The notes beneath the pieces are model-generated. The model was not told the DNA's origin. It worked only from the letters and a program-made list of their open reading frames with translations, and ran no database searches. A DNA stretch of 64,000 nucleotides, from positions 59,612 through 123,611 of the forward strand of contig CADAXW010000006.1 of assembly GCA_902792005.1 (NCBI GenBank). Direction: 5' to 3'. This document shows positions 8,164-17,769 of this stretch, piece by piece. Source of the DNA: an uncultured Lachnospiraceae bacterium. GTDB taxonomy: Bacteria; Bacillota; Clostridia; Lachnospirales; Lachnospiraceae. Both the position numbers and the translations under genes were made by a program. Each line of letters opens with the position of its first letter. The stretch's first letter is position 1.

Positions 8164-8859
8164 CTACATTCCTCCGAAGGGATCGATTCCCTTACCGCCA
8201 AGCACAGACCCATATACATTGGTTGCACTGCTGCGGCGCTCGTCCCTGGACTGACCGATACCTCCGCCGCCTCCGAGTCCGCCTTCTCCTGACGAAGGAC
8301 CATCGGTAAACTGGAAACCATAATCTCCATCCATACCGCCGAGTCCGCCGCCGCGGCCAAAGGTATCCTCCTGCTTCGGTTGTTCTTTCGGTGCTCTTGT
8401 AGACATATCATTTTCGGGATCAAAGTCCCACTCACCCAGTTGACGCAAATGGTCCCGGATCGTATCCGTAAACCTCTGCTTATATTCAGCATACTGATCA
8501 CGGAGCTCCTCCATGCGCTGCTCCATATAGGCAAGCTGTGCCTGTGCATCCTTTACGATCTCATTGGCACGGCTGCGTGCTTCCGCCTCGATGTTTCTGG
8601 CTTCCCGCTGCGCATTGGTCTTCTGCTCCTCTGTGGTCTTCTCAGCGATCATGAGAGACTTCTGAAGATTGTCCTCTGTAGCCTTATAATGCTGCAGAGT
8701 ATCGGTCATGGTGATGACCTTCTCCTTCAGATCTGCATTCGATCGATACAACTCCTCATAGCTGACAGATACTTCATGGAAGAACTGATTCACATCATCC
8801 TTGTTGTAACCAAGCCCGGATTTAAATTTTTTCTGTTGAATATCAACCGGTGTAAGCAT
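8164..8859 (-). CDS. divIVA: DivIVA-domain cell division/polarity protein
   Basis: 231 residues, GAGGGG site before ATG 8859. The N-terminal lipid-binding DivIVA motif is clear (LTPVDIQQKKF, GYNKDDVNQFF), followed by a long coiled coil at about residues 30-140. The C-terminal 90 residues are glycine-rich and disordered. DivIVA recognises negatively curved membrane at the septum and poles and recruits division or wall-synthesis proteins. It sits next to sepF and yggS as in the classical division cluster of Gram-positives. A second DivIVA-domain gene lies at 48964-49473. Confidence 0.92.
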   Translation of the reverse strand: MLTPVDIQQKKFKSGLGYNKDDVNQFFHEVSVSYEELYRSNADLKEKVITMTDTLQHYKATEDNLQKSLMIAEKTTEEQKTNAQREARNIEAEARSRANEIVKDAQAQLAYMEQRMEELRDQYAEYKQRFTDTIRDHLRQLGEWDFDPENDMSTRAPKEQPKQEDTFGRGGGLGGMDGDYGFQFTDGPSSGEGGLGGGGGIGQSRDERRSSATNVYGSVLGGKGIDPFGGM

Positions 8860-8901
8860 GTACGACTACCCCTCTAAAAAACAATTCCTGTGATATGATC
8901 T

Positions 8902-9564
8902 TTAATACTTTCCAAGCTGAGGTGACAAGGTGGACTCATTCAGTATCTCGTCTCTCAGATCTCCGGACACCTCGATATTATGGGGTGCTGCGATGAAGAT
9001 ATTGGAAGAGATCGCTCTCAGGTCACCGCCAAGACCATAGCATGCACCGCCGATAAAGTCGATGATGCGCTGTGCGGGATCCAGCTGGATTCCTTCCATG
9101 TTGATCACGATGGTCTTTCCATCCTTCAGAAAATCGGATACGGTCTGTGCATCATCGAATTCCTGAGGCTTGATCACGTATACCTCACTGCTGGGTTTAT
9201 AGTTTGAACGCTTTTGATTATCAAAGGAAACCAATTTGCTATCCTCCGGTCTTGAAGTTTTCTTACGACTTGTGGATGCTGCAGTATAATTCCCGGTAGC
9301 TGCAGACGACTGATATGCAGGTTGATATGCAGGCTGTCTCTGCGCCGCAGCCGGTGTGGGCTGTGAATATTGTGGGCGCGGAGCCGGCTGAGGTGCTGGC
9401 TTCTGTGCAGCAGGCTTCTTATCTTTCCTCTTTTTGATGAACGAAAATCCCTCTTCATCATCATCTTCTTCATCAAAGAGATCGTCGTTATCCTCATCGT
9501 AATCGTCATCGTCAGCTTCGCTTACACGGAAATAATCCAGAAAGCTCTTTCTACCTTTCGCCAT
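8902..9564 (-). CDS. sepF: Cell division protein SepF
   Basis: 220 residues. The N-terminal helix (MAKGRKSFLDYFRV) matches the membrane-binding end of SepF. Next comes a very acidic run (about 17-40) and a disordered Pro/Gln/Ala-rich linker to about residue 125. The C-terminal 90 residues are the SepF fold (VYVIKPQEFDDAQTVSDFL, VINMEG, RIIDFIGGACYGLGG), which polymerises and binds FtsZ. A GGGAG site precedes ATG 9564. The yggS-sepF-divIVA order is standard in Firmicutes; the ylmG (YggT) gene usual in that cluster is absent here. Confidence 0.95.
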   Translation of the reverse strand: MAKGRKSFLDYFRVSEADDDDYDEDNDDLFDEEDDDEEGFSFIKKRKDKKPAAQKPAPQPAPRPQYSQPTPAAAQRQPAYQPAYQSSAATGNYTAASTSRKKTSRPEDSKLVSFDNQKRSNYKPSSEVYVIKPQEFDDAQTVSDFLKDGKTIVINMEGIQLDPAQRIIDFIGGACYGLGGDLRAISSNIFIAAPHNIEVSGDLRDEILNESTLSPQLGKY

Positions 9565-9618
9565 TCTTTTTCTCCCTTTTTCTTTTTCCCTTTTACTCTT
9601 TTATAATATTCATAAAAG

Positions 9619-10314
9619 TTATATCGTACCATAGTCCCGGGCGCCGAAGATCGCAGTGCCCACGCGTACCATGGTCGCGCCCTCTTCGATGGCAACCTCA
9701 TAATCATTGGTCATTCCCATCGAGAGCACACTCATGTCTACATTATCTATTCTTTGTGATTTTATGTCAAGTAATAATTGTTTCATCGCACGGAAAACCG
9801 GACGGTTTTCTTCCGGATCGTCCACAAAGGGCGCGATCGTCATAAGCCCCCGGATCTTCACATTCGGAAGCTGGCTGATCTCCCGTACCAGCTGGGGCGC
9901 TTCGGCGATGGTGATTCCGAACTTTGTCTCCTCTTCTGCCGCATTTACCTCGATCAGCACCTCTGCGGTGATTCCCCGTTTCTCCGCTTCCTTCTGGATC
10001 TGCTCCGCCAGATGCATGGAGTCCACGGAATGGATCAGGACCGCCTTGTCGATGATGTACTTCACCTTGTTGGTCTGTAAGTGTCCGATCTGATGAAAAT
10101 GTACCGGCGTGGATACCGCCTCATACTTGCTTTTTAGCTCCTGCGGCTTGTTCTCTCCGAATTCCCGGACACCGATGGCGATGAGCTGCTCTATGTCCTC
10201 CAGGGGCTTCGTCTTTGATACGGCAATGAGGGTGACCTCCTCGGGTGCTCTTCCGGCGCGTACCGCTGCTGCCCGTACCTTTGCTTCCACTTCTTTGTAG
10301 TTCTCAGTGATCAT
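9619..10314 (-). CDS. YggS/PipY family PLP-homeostasis protein
   Basis: 231 residues, a single PLP-binding TIM barrel. The lysine that holds PLP is in TLIAVSKTKP near residue 34, and the glycine-rich phosphate-binding segment (SMGMTNDYEVAIEEGATMVRVGTAIFG) closes the barrel. The family buffers intracellular pyridoxal phosphate and affects amino-acid balance rather than catalysing a known reaction. AAGG lies 9 bases before ATG 10314. It is the usual upstream neighbour of sepF. Confidence 0.93.
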   Translation of the reverse strand: MITENYKEVEAKVRAAAVRAGRAPEEVTLIAVSKTKPLEDIEQLIAIGVREFGENKPQELKSKYEAVSTPVHFHQIGHLQTNKVKYIIDKAVLIHSVDSMHLAEQIQKEAEKRGITAEVLIEVNAAEEETKFGITIAEAPQLVREISQLPNVKIRGLMTIAPFVDDPEENRPVFRAMKQLLLDIKSQRIDNVDMSVLSMGMTNDYEVAIEEGATMVRVGTAIFGARDYGTI

Positions 10315-10362
10315 TTGATTAAACCTTCTTTTTGCTGATTATTGCTAAAATATGCTAAAAAA

Positions 10363-11784
10363 CTAATATATGATCTGGTTCTCCGTTACCTGGGAAGAAT
10401 CCATGACTATATTATCAAACTGACGGAGCCGGTCCTTCGTATCCACGATGGTAAACTCCTCGCCCTCCTTGATGACATTGATCTTGGAGAACTCCGCAAC
10501 GCCCTTGTTTGCGATGAAAACGCCCTTCAGTGTCGTATGCTCCAGCTTGGATACCTGCAGGGTGTCCTTGGAGTCCGGCTTGATGAGGACATCGGAATCC
10601 GAGAAGGAAACCGGATCCACATAGATGAATTTCTCATCCTTCTGATAGATGGTGGTATCTGCTTCCTTTACGGTTGCATTGCCCTCTTCATCGGTGGACT
10701 GGACATAAAGCTTGTTGCTGGCGGTCTCATCTCCTCCGGCCGTCAGATACTCAATGGGAACCTTGTATACCTGCTTTTCAATGATAGCTGAGTTCGGGAC
10801 CTTGAGTCCTTCATACTGATCCAGGATGATCTCCACGGAAAGGAAGCGCTCATCCACATAATCGATCATGTACTTTTCCAGCGGAAGTACAAGGATATAT
10901 CCGTTCTCGGTGCGGATCATATCGTACTTGGAGCTGATCTCCGCATCAGAATTGTTGATGGAATAGATCAGAGAGTTCTCATCTGCCAGAGTATTCGCCT
11001 GGTCGATGGTGATATAACAGCAGACACTCCAGGACTCGCTGGAGATCAGCTTGTAAATGGTACTGCCGGATTCCACGATCTCACCGCTCTTCAGGGATTT
11101 CCTGGTATATTTGGTCTTGTCAAAGTCAGATTCCTGAAGGGTCTCCGGCGTCAGCTTCTCATAGCCGTCCGTGAAATAGGTAATGATCCCGCTTTCGGGG
11201 GCTGTCATATTTCGAACCGTGGTCTTTGCTGTGGAGCCCTGTGCGGAATACTCCTTCATGATCAGCTGGTTCGCCATTTCCATGACCTTGCTCTCGATGG
11301 TGTTACGGAAGTTGTATACCTGATAGAACTCCGTATCGGAGTAGCTGGTCTTGAAGGTATCGATGGTGGAACGAATCTCCAGATAATCCGAGCTGCTGAA
11401 CTTGGCGTCGTCCGCGTCCTTCTTCTCTACAGACTGGATCAGGCTTCCGGTCTCATCCACGGTACAGACGGCCGCATTTTTGGAGACCTTGTCTCCGTCA
11501 CGTACGAAGTAGCAGACATAGCCGGACTTATCCGAGCTGATCTCCTTCTCCTGCCGGAGTGCGATACCATCACAGATGATATTGTTGTTGATGTTGCTGG
11601 CATTGACCTTATAAGTGGTGATGGGTTCCTTCCGAAGGGACAAAATAACACTCATCACAACGTAAAGCAGAATGATACCGAAGATGATCAGCGCTGAGTT
11701 GATCTGGATCCTTTTTGTCATCCGGACCACTTTTCTGTTCTTATTCTTTTTTCGATCCATTTTACGATCCATTTTACGATCCAT
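10363..11784 (-). CDS. HlyD-like membrane-fusion protein with lipoyl/biotinyl-like domain
   Basis: 473 residues with one N-terminal membrane segment (about 27-48) and a large extracytoplasmic part. Residues 60-105 (NNIICDGIALRQEKEISSDKSGYVCYFVRDGDKVSK) read as a biotinyl-lipoyl-like beta hairpin of HlyD proteins, with a coiled coil and a second half-hairpin (APESGIITYF) after it. The N-terminus begins with three MDRK units made by a 12-base direct repeat around 11760-11795; each unit offers an ATG, so the exact start is uncertain. The gene sits between dacA and yggS in a cell-wall/division operon, so a structural envelope role is more likely than type I secretion, and no ABC transporter partner is nearby. 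Confidence 0.78.
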   Translation of the reverse strand: MDRKMDRKMDRKKNKNRKVVRMTKRIQINSALIIFGIILLYVVMSVILSLRKEPITTYKVNASNINNNIICDGIALRQEKEISSDKSGYVCYFVRDGDKVSKNAAVCTVDETGSLIQSVEKKDADDAKFSSSDYLEIRSTIDTFKTSYSDTEFYQVYNFRNTIESKVMEMANQLIMKEYSAQGSTAKTTVRNMTAPESGIITYFTDGYEKLTPETLQESDFDKTKYTRKSLKSGEIVESGSTIYKLISSESWSVCCYITIDQANTLADENSLIYSINNSDAEISSKYDMIRTENGYILVLPLEKYMIDYVDERFLSVEIILDQYEGLKVPNSAIIEKQVYKVPIEYLTAGGDETASNKLYVQSTDEEGNATVKEADTTIYQKDEKFIYVDPVSFSDSDVLIKPDSKDTLQVSKLEHTTLKGVFIANKGVAEFSKINVIKEGEEFTIVDTKDRLRQFDNIVMDSSQVTENQIIY

Positions 11785-11863
11785 TTTCTGATCCGTTCTC
11801 CGATCCTGTTTCTTAGTTCAAAAATGATTCTTATGTTTCTGTCAGATTCCTGTCAGATACCTG

Positions 11864-12850
11864 TCAGTCCGCCATGTTAAAGAGTACGCTGTATTTCTGA
11901 TACAGGTCGTCCTTGGATATCTTGTCCGATACCATCATGGTATAGCTTTTATTATTGATCAGCACATTCATGGTAAGGCAGTTGCCGGCACCGGTGGTGG
12001 TTCCGGTCTTCCATGCGCGGATCTCAATGTTGGACGGCAGGGTTCCCTGCTCCGAGATGAAGTGGTTGGTGGCAGTTGCGGTATCCTCCCAGGTGTTGCC
12101 GGCACCGTCTTCATAGGAGTAGGTGTAATCCTTATACTTGTCAATCTCCTGCAGGATCTCATACTCCTCAGCTGCATTGACGATGAGGTACATGTCATAG
12201 GCAGTGGTATAATGATCCAGGTCATCCAGACCGTGGGGATTGGTAAAATGTGTGTTCGTTGCGCCGATGGCTCTGGCCTTTTCATTCATGCGCTTTGCAA
12301 AGCCCTCCACGCTTCCGCCGATCCGCTCTGCCAGGATGATGGCATAATCGTTGTAGGAGGAAAGCATGAGTGCAGTCAGCAGATTCCGGACGGAGATCTT
12401 GCTTCCGCTGGAAAGTGAACTCTGAACGGCAAGTGTATCATCAAACTGGATATCGTGTCCCACCTCAATGATCTCATCCATGCTGATCTCGCCTGCTTCT
12501 ATGGCATCACACACAACAATCCCGGTCAACAGCTTTGTCATACTGGCCGGGTAGATCCTCTCATGCACATTGTGTGCCACGAGACACTCTTTTGTTTCGT
12601 TATTTACCATGATGGCTGCAAAGGTGCTGTCTGCAAAATCCTCTGCATTTATCTCCTCATTCTCCGCGATTACGGCATAACGTGAAGAAAACCCGGGCAG
12701 GGGCGATGTGGAAAGACCCTTCATATCGCCGGAAATGTCCACATTTCCGGTGTATGCATCCTCAAAGGAACGGCTTCGGAAGAAACTCCAGAGCATGAGT
12801 CCGATCGTCAGTGCCAGGATAAAGATGATATAAATTACGCCTTTTTTCAT
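11864..12850 (-). CDS. dacA: D-alanyl-D-alanine carboxypeptidase (peptidase S11)
   Basis: 328 residues, with an N-terminal membrane anchor/signal segment (about 5-22). The three penicillin-binding motifs are in order: SMTK (Ser103, Lys106), SYN (165-167) and KTG in AWKTGTT near residue 285. The enzyme trims the terminal D-Ala of peptidoglycan stem peptides outside the membrane. The C-terminal domain found in full-length DacA is short or absent, so this is a compact DacF/DacB-like form. The start follows the mgsA stop by 2 bases, implying translational coupling. Confidence 0.92.
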   Translation of the reverse strand: MKKGVIYIIFILALTIGLMLWSFFRSRSFEDAYTGNVDISGDMKGLSTSPLPGFSSRYAVIAENEEINAEDFADSTFAAIMVNNETKECLVAHNVHERIYPASMTKLLTGIVVCDAIEAGEISMDEIIEVGHDIQFDDTLAVQSSLSSGSKISVRNLLTALMLSSYNDYAIILAERIGGSVEGFAKRMNEKARAIGATNTHFTNPHGLDDLDHYTTAYDMYLIVNAAEEYEILQEIDKYKDYTYSYEDGAGNTWEDTATATNHFISEQGTLPSNIEIRAWKTGTTTGAGNCLTMNVLINNKSYTMMVSDKISKDDLYQKYSVLFNMAD

Positions 12851-12852
12851 AA

Positions 12853-13251
12853 TCAGTGCTTATACAAATCACGCCAGTCAAGATCTCCGCGCTCCAGGGA
12901 CTTGATCATAAGCTCCGCTGTGGCAAGATTTGTGGCAATGGGAATATTGTGAACGTCACATAAGGTGCAGATGTTCACAAAGTCATTAGTTGCTGTCATA
13001 TGCATCATCGGATCCCTCATAAAGATGACCAGATCCATCTGATTGCTTTCAATCTGTGTTCCGATCTGTTGTACGCCTCCGAGATGGCCCGCCAGAAACT
13101 TATGCACGTTCAGGCCGGACACCTCTTCAACCAGTCTGCCGGTTGTTTCGGTTGCATACAAAGTGTGATGACTCAGGATCCCGCGATAGGCGATACAGAG
13201 ATTCTGCATCAGCTTCTTCTTCGGATCATGAGCGATTAGTACAACGTTCAT
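12853..13251 (-). CDS. mgsA: Methylglyoxal synthase
   Basis: 132 residues, the usual length of compact MgsA. The phosphate-binding and catalytic features are visible: IAHD at the N-terminus, the AGHLGGVQQIG loop, the Asp of MRDPM and the His of CDVHNIPIATN. It converts dihydroxyacetone phosphate to methylglyoxal plus phosphate, a bypass relieving sugar-phosphate stress. GGGGGATAATGT before ATG 13251 is a good ribosome site. Location between rodA and dacA is typical of Clostridia. Confidence 0.95.
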   Translation of the reverse strand: MNVVLIAHDPKKKLMQNLCIAYRGILSHHTLYATETTGRLVEEVSGLNVHKFLAGHLGGVQQIGTQIESNQMDLVIFMRDPMMHMTATNDFVNICTLCDVHNIPIATNLATAELMIKSLERGDLDWRDLYKH

Positions 13252-13276
13252 ACATTATCCCCCAAATTGATAAGTA

Positions 13277-14389
13277 TCAGTACCTCTCCGGCTGCATTCC
13301 CACATTCAGAACCACTCCGATCAAAATGGCGGAACTGAGCAGTGAAGTCAGTCCGTAACTGATGAACGGAAGCGGGATTCCGGTGTTCGGAAGCACCGCG
13401 GTTGCCACTCCGATATTGATAAATGACTGAATGGCAAAAAGACATGCAGCTCCCCCGGCTAACAACATGCCTCCGGTATCCTTCGCCCTTCTGGATACCC
13501 TTATACATTGTAACACTATGAGCAGAATGATTGCAATAACGAATATGCTTCCCACAAAGCCGAAGGACTCGCCGATGACCGAGAAAATAAAGTCAGTCTG
13601 CTGCTCTGAGATCATGCGGGAACTGGACACCGTGACCACATCCGGACCGGGGTTCAGACCCTTGCCCCAAAGCTGCCCTGAACCGATGGCCATGACGGAA
13701 TTCAGCTGCTGCAGGTTGTTCTCGATATAGTCCGACGGGTTGATGAAGGACATGATACGCTCTACCTGATAGGGGTTCAGAAGCTTCTGATCCGGCTGCT
13801 GGATATACCAGATAAAGATGCTGGCTGCAGGGATCAGGATCAGAAGTGCGATGAAGATCACCTTATAGCTGAGGCCGGCCAGGTAAAGCATCAGGATCAT
13901 GACGATCACAAGACAAAGGGTCGTGGAAAGGTCCGGCTGTCGGAAAATAAGAAATGTGGGGACCGCCACGCTTCCTGCAAACAGCAGAAGTCCCTTGATG
14001 CGGGATACCTTATCCTCTTCCACCAGCCGCTGCAGCAGGGCCGCCATGAAGATGATCATGGCCGGCTTTGCCAGCTCCGAGGGCTGGAAGGTGATACCGC
14101 CCAGGGTGAACCAGCGGGTTGCGTTATTCACGGTATTTCCGAAGAAAAGAACGGCAAGCAGGAAGAATATCCCGACTCCGTAGACCAGCAGGTAGAGATT
14201 CAGCCACAGGTGATAATCCACCAGGGAAACCACGATGATGATGACCACAGCCATGGCTACACCGACGGCCTGCTTAATGGTGAACGAGGAATCCGCACTG
14301 TTGATCAGGAAAACACCCAGAACCATCAGTACGATCACCGAAAGAGCAAGTATGAAATTGAAGTCCCGTAATTTATACTTCTTAAACAT
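13277..14389 (-). CDS. rodA: RodA/FtsW-family peptidoglycan polymerase
   Basis: 370 residues with about ten membrane segments. ATG 14389 has an AAAGG site; the frame extends to 14440 but only across the end of pbp2. Family motifs include GGITFQPSELAKPAMIIF, FRQPDLSTTL, the ARG-like KGLNPG loop and the C-terminal TGIPLPFISYG. SEDS proteins polymerise lipid II into glycan strands with a partner class B PBP; here that partner is the PBP2 encoded immediately upstream. mreC and mreD follow the same transcript, so it is the elongasome RodA; a second SEDS gene lies at 42872-44485. Confidence 0.93.
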   Translation of the reverse strand: MFKKYKLRDFNFILALSVIVLMVLGVFLINSADSSFTIKQAVGVAMAVVIIIVVSLVDYHLWLNLYLLVYGVGIFFLLAVLFFGNTVNNATRWFTLGGITFQPSELAKPAMIIFMAALLQRLVEEDKVSRIKGLLLFAGSVAVPTFLIFRQPDLSTTLCLVIVMILMLYLAGLSYKVIFIALLILIPAASIFIWYIQQPDQKLLNPYQVERIMSFINPSDYIENNLQQLNSVMAIGSGQLWGKGLNPGPDVVTVSSSRMISEQQTDFIFSVIGESFGFVGSIFVIAIILLIVLQCIRVSRRAKDTGGMLLAGGAACLFAIQSFINIGVATAVLPNTGIPLPFISYGLTSLLSSAILIGVVLNVGMQPERY

Positions 14390-14417
14390 AAGGATCCTTT
14401 CGGAATTTAGTCGGAGT

Positions 14418-17267
14418 TTAGTCGGACAGGGAACCTGCACCGGTCAGCTGTGAGTTGGCCAGAGCCTCCTTGTCATACATATAAGCGTAAATGAAACCGG
14501 TCAGCTCCGCTGCATTGGAGGAAGCATAGCCGTTCTGGATGACCGTTGTGACGGAAACCTCCGGTGAGTCAAAGGGTGCGTAGGAAACGAACAGACCGTG
14601 GGACGGATCGTTCTTATTCTCCTGCGCCGTTCCCGTTTTACCGGCCACCTCAACCTTGATCCCGTTCAGCATCTTGTCGCTTTCCAGGTCATCCGTTACA
14701 ACAAGACGCATACCTTCCTTGACCTTGCCCCATAGGGCTTCCGGTATTTCAACGGTGGAATGGACATTGTGCTTGTTGGTCCGCACCACCTTGCCATTGC
14801 CGTCCTCGATCCGGTCCAGAATGGTGAAATCATAGCAGGTTCCACCGTTTGCTATGGTGGATACATACCGGGACAACTGAATGGGCGCAAAGGAGTTCTT
14901 ACCCTGTCCAATGGCTGAGATAACCGCATCATTATCGGAGATGTGCGGTGAGATCTCATCCAGCTCGATTCCGGTCTTTGCATCCAGACCGAACTTTGCC
15001 GCATACTTGGCAAGGGCCTTGATACCCTCCGAGTCCACATATTTACCGCTCTTTGTGGAAAGGCGGTAGCCCAGTACGTAATAGAAATAGTTACAGGAAA
15101 CATCCAGAGCCTTGGGAATATCCACATTTCCGTGAGTGTCTCCGTTCTTGTTATAAAGCCAGCAGGCCGGCTTGGTATATACCTTATCGAAGATACCCTC
15201 ATCCCGGATCTCTTCCTCCAGGAGGATACCTTCTTCCTGAACACCGGCAATGGAGGATATCATTTTGAATGTGGAACCCGGCGCTGTCCGGGTGGTAAGT
15301 GCGCGGTTGATCAGCGGCATGGTCTGATCATCCAGCAGCTTCTGATAATAATCATTATCCACATAGTTCGTCAGATAATTGTTGTCATAGCTGGGATAGC
15401 TGACCAGTGCCCGGACCTCTCCGTTCCTTACGTCGGTTACGACCACGGAGCCTGAACAGGGCTTCAGAGCCAGCATGGCAGGGGTAATGTCCAGCTTCTT
15501 GATCTTCATCAGCATAAAGTCATAGGAGCTGTAAGCGCCTGCGGAATAATCCTTGTATTCCTGATCCTTTTCCTTATCAAGTACACCCTGCTCATAAAGC
15601 AGGTCGATCACGTCTTTTCCGGAGATGGTATCTCTCTGGATCATGACACGGATCATCATTTTCGCGAAGCTGGAATCCGTATCCAGATATTCCAGAATGA
15701 ACTTATAAAGGATCTGGTAGATCTCCTCGGAATCATAGTAGGTATCTTCCTTCTCGATGGATGCGACATCCACGGCTTCGATACTGATCAGATACCGGAG
15801 ATAATTCTGAAGACTGAGCTTTCCGTTTACATAGCTGACGAAGGTGGCATCGGTATCACTTACCTTCTCCCGGTCATATAAGCCTTCCTTTGCCAGCATC
15901 TCACAGATATACTCCATATAATCCTGATATTCTCTGGAAAGGCCGCCTACGGCTGTGGGGGAATTCGTGAATTCACCCTTCAGTGTGCTGAGAACATCCG
16001 ATTTATATCGTTCGATCAGCTTGTAAATGTACTTTTCATGATCCGTTGCGGTGGGTTCCGTCATCCGGTCCAGACGGATCTGGTTATTCCCGAAGAGGGC
16101 TGCATATACATCCGTAATCGGGATGATGTTGGTCTCATTAAACTCCGGAGCCTCGGAATAGTTATTGATGTGGGCAACAAGAATGGATGCGATCTCCTTC
16201 TCCAGCATGTCGTAGCAGTATTTGGTGAGATCGGCATCAATGGTCAGGTATACATCCTGTCCGGCTTCGGCGGCACGGGTTTCCGTGATCTCCATGACCT
16301 TACCCAGGTTATCTACCAGCATGGTCTCGCTTCCGTCCCGGCCGTGAAGCTCTGCCTCGTAGATCTGCTCGATCCCGGTCTTGCCCACCACATCATTTTC
16401 CGTATACTGGAGCGCAGCATCCGGCGTGTTGAGACGGGCCAGATCCTCATCGGAGGCCTTGCCCACGTAGCCGATGATATGCGCAAAGTATTTTGCATCC
16501 TTATACTCCCGTTCCGAATCCACGGAGATATCCATGCCCAGAAGGCGGTCCTGATGCTCCAGGATGGTGGAACGGCTCTTTTCGGAAATGTCCTGTGCGA
16601 TCTCAACAGGCACATACTGCTTAAAACGATTCAGCCACAGCATATAGCGGCAGCCCAGGATCTGAAGCTCTTTTGTTCCCTGATATTCATCGGAAAGCTC
16701 GAAGCGTTCCTTTAATACATCCATGACCTGGGTTGCAGTACTGCGCTTCTCTTCTTCTGTCAGTTCATCATAGGAGCTGGCACCATAGACATCACGAAGG
16801 AAGCCCTCCTTTGAGGCTTCATTTATCGTATAGCTGTAGGTATTATGCTTATACTCAATGGGGAAGTCCAGACGAAGCTTATCTCCCTGGGTCTCCAGGA
16901 TCTGAATGGTATCGGCGATGATCCCGTTTTTCAGTTCATTTTCGGAGACACCCATCTCCTCCGCTTTTTTGGAAAGCTGGGAATCATTTCCAAAGGTCAG
17001 GTTGTAGGTCATCTTGCTCCCGGCCAGAAGCTTTCCGTTCCTGTCGTAGATATTGCCACGGATGGAGGGGATCGTCAGAGTTTTTTCCGTCCGTACCACC
17101 AGATCATCCGTATAGGTCTCACCCTGCCGGATCTGAAGGTAGAACAGGCGGTTCACAAGGATGATCATGAGCACGAAAAACAGAATCGTAACCGGAAAGA
17201 TACGACTCTTGATATACTCTACAAAGAGGTCCTTTATATAGATCAAAAACTCCTTAAACAGCTTCAA
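14418..17267 (-). CDS. mrdA: Penicillin-binding protein 2 (class B transpeptidase) with large insertion
   Basis: 949 residues, well above the 600-700 usual for PBP2. One N-terminal membrane segment (about 20-42) is followed by the PBP dimerisation domain (RGNIYDRNGKLLA). The transpeptidase motifs are all present: GSTFKM around Ser665, SCN around 722 and KTGT around 876. The extra length lies mainly between about residues 345 and 600, an acidic, Tyr- and Glu-rich mainly helical insert placed before the Ser-x-x-Lys region. The enzyme cross-links wall stem peptides during elongation together with RodA. Its ATG overlaps the mreD stop by 4 bases (ATGA). Confidence 0.93.
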   Translation of the reverse strand: MKLFKEFLIYIKDLFVEYIKSRIFPVTILFFVLMIILVNRLFYLQIRQGETYTDDLVVRTEKTLTIPSIRGNIYDRNGKLLAGSKMTYNLTFGNDSQLSKKAEEMGVSENELKNGIIADTIQILETQGDKLRLDFPIEYKHNTYSYTINEASKEGFLRDVYGASSYDELTEEEKRSTATQVMDVLKERFELSDEYQGTKELQILGCRYMLWLNRFKQYVPVEIAQDISEKSRSTILEHQDRLLGMDISVDSEREYKDAKYFAHIIGYVGKASDEDLARLNTPDAALQYTENDVVGKTGIEQIYEAELHGRDGSETMLVDNLGKVMEITETRAAEAGQDVYLTIDADLTKYCYDMLEKEIASILVAHINNYSEAPEFNETNIIPITDVYAALFGNNQIRLDRMTEPTATDHEKYIYKLIERYKSDVLSTLKGEFTNSPTAVGGLSREYQDYMEYICEMLAKEGLYDREKVSDTDATFVSYVNGKLSLQNYLRYLISIEAVDVASIEKEDTYYDSEEIYQILYKFILEYLDTDSSFAKMMIRVMIQRDTISGKDVIDLLYEQGVLDKEKDQEYKDYSAGAYSSYDFMLMKIKKLDITPAMLALKPCSGSVVVTDVRNGEVRALVSYPSYDNNYLTNYVDNDYYQKLLDDQTMPLINRALTTRTAPGSTFKMISSIAGVQEEGILLEEEIRDEGIFDKVYTKPACWLYNKNGDTHGNVDIPKALDVSCNYFYYVLGYRLSTKSGKYVDSEGIKALAKYAAKFGLDAKTGIELDEISPHISDNDAVISAIGQGKNSFAPIQLSRYVSTIANGGTCYDFTILDRIEDGNGKVVRTNKHNVHSTVEIPEALWGKVKEGMRLVVTDDLESDKMLNGIKVEVAGKTGTAQENKNDPSHGLFVSYAPFDSPEVSVTTVIQNGYASSNAAELTGFIYAYMYDKEALANSQLTGAGSLSD

Positions 17268-17767
17268 CTTTCCGCCGCCTTTCTGCGCAGGTGCCGGTTG
17301 ATACGAAGGTATATCCTGTACACAAGCACGGTGAGAAGTACATCATAAAGCAGCTGCGGCAGCATGTGGTGAACGAACATATAGCCCAGATTCACGCGGT
17401 TGCGCAGCAGGAAATTGCCGATAAATGTGATCATATCCAGTACCAGCTGGTCCACGATGATGATCAGTACGGGAAGACTGATATCTTCCATCAGATATTT
17501 CTTGTGGAATCGACCGTTCAGATAGCCGATGGTCATGTAGACAAAAGCATAGATACCCAGATAGGACCCGAAAAACAGGTCATAAAGAAGACCGGAGAAA
17601 AAGCCGGTCAGCAGACCTTCCTTTCTGCCTCGCATGATACCAAAGGACATGGTGAGGATCAGCGTCAGGTTCGGCGCAGGTCCTGTCAGATCATGCAGGG
17701 AGAAAACCGTTGTCTGAAGCAGGAAGGAAAGGATCAGTAAGATTGTGAGAACTGCGACTCTACGCAT
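17264..17767 (-). CDS. mreD: Rod-shape determining protein MreD
   Basis: 167 residues with five or six membrane helices and the MreD-like stretch LTGPAPNLTLILTMSFGIMRGRKEGLLTGFFSGLLYDLFFG. MreD is the integral membrane partner linking MreC, RodA and PBP2. It lies between mreC (2-base gap) and pbp2 (4-base overlap). The C-terminus is basic. No mreB gene is visible in the window. Confidence 0.9.
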   Translation of the reverse strand: MRRVAVLTILLILSFLLQTTVFSLHDLTGPAPNLTLILTMSFGIMRGRKEGLLTGFFSGLLYDLFFGSYLGIYAFVYMTIGYLNGRFHKKYLMEDISLPVLIIIVDQLVLDMITFIGNFLLRNRVNLGYMFVHHMLPQLLYDVLLTVLVYRIYLRINRHLRRKAAES

Positions 17768-17769
17768 TT

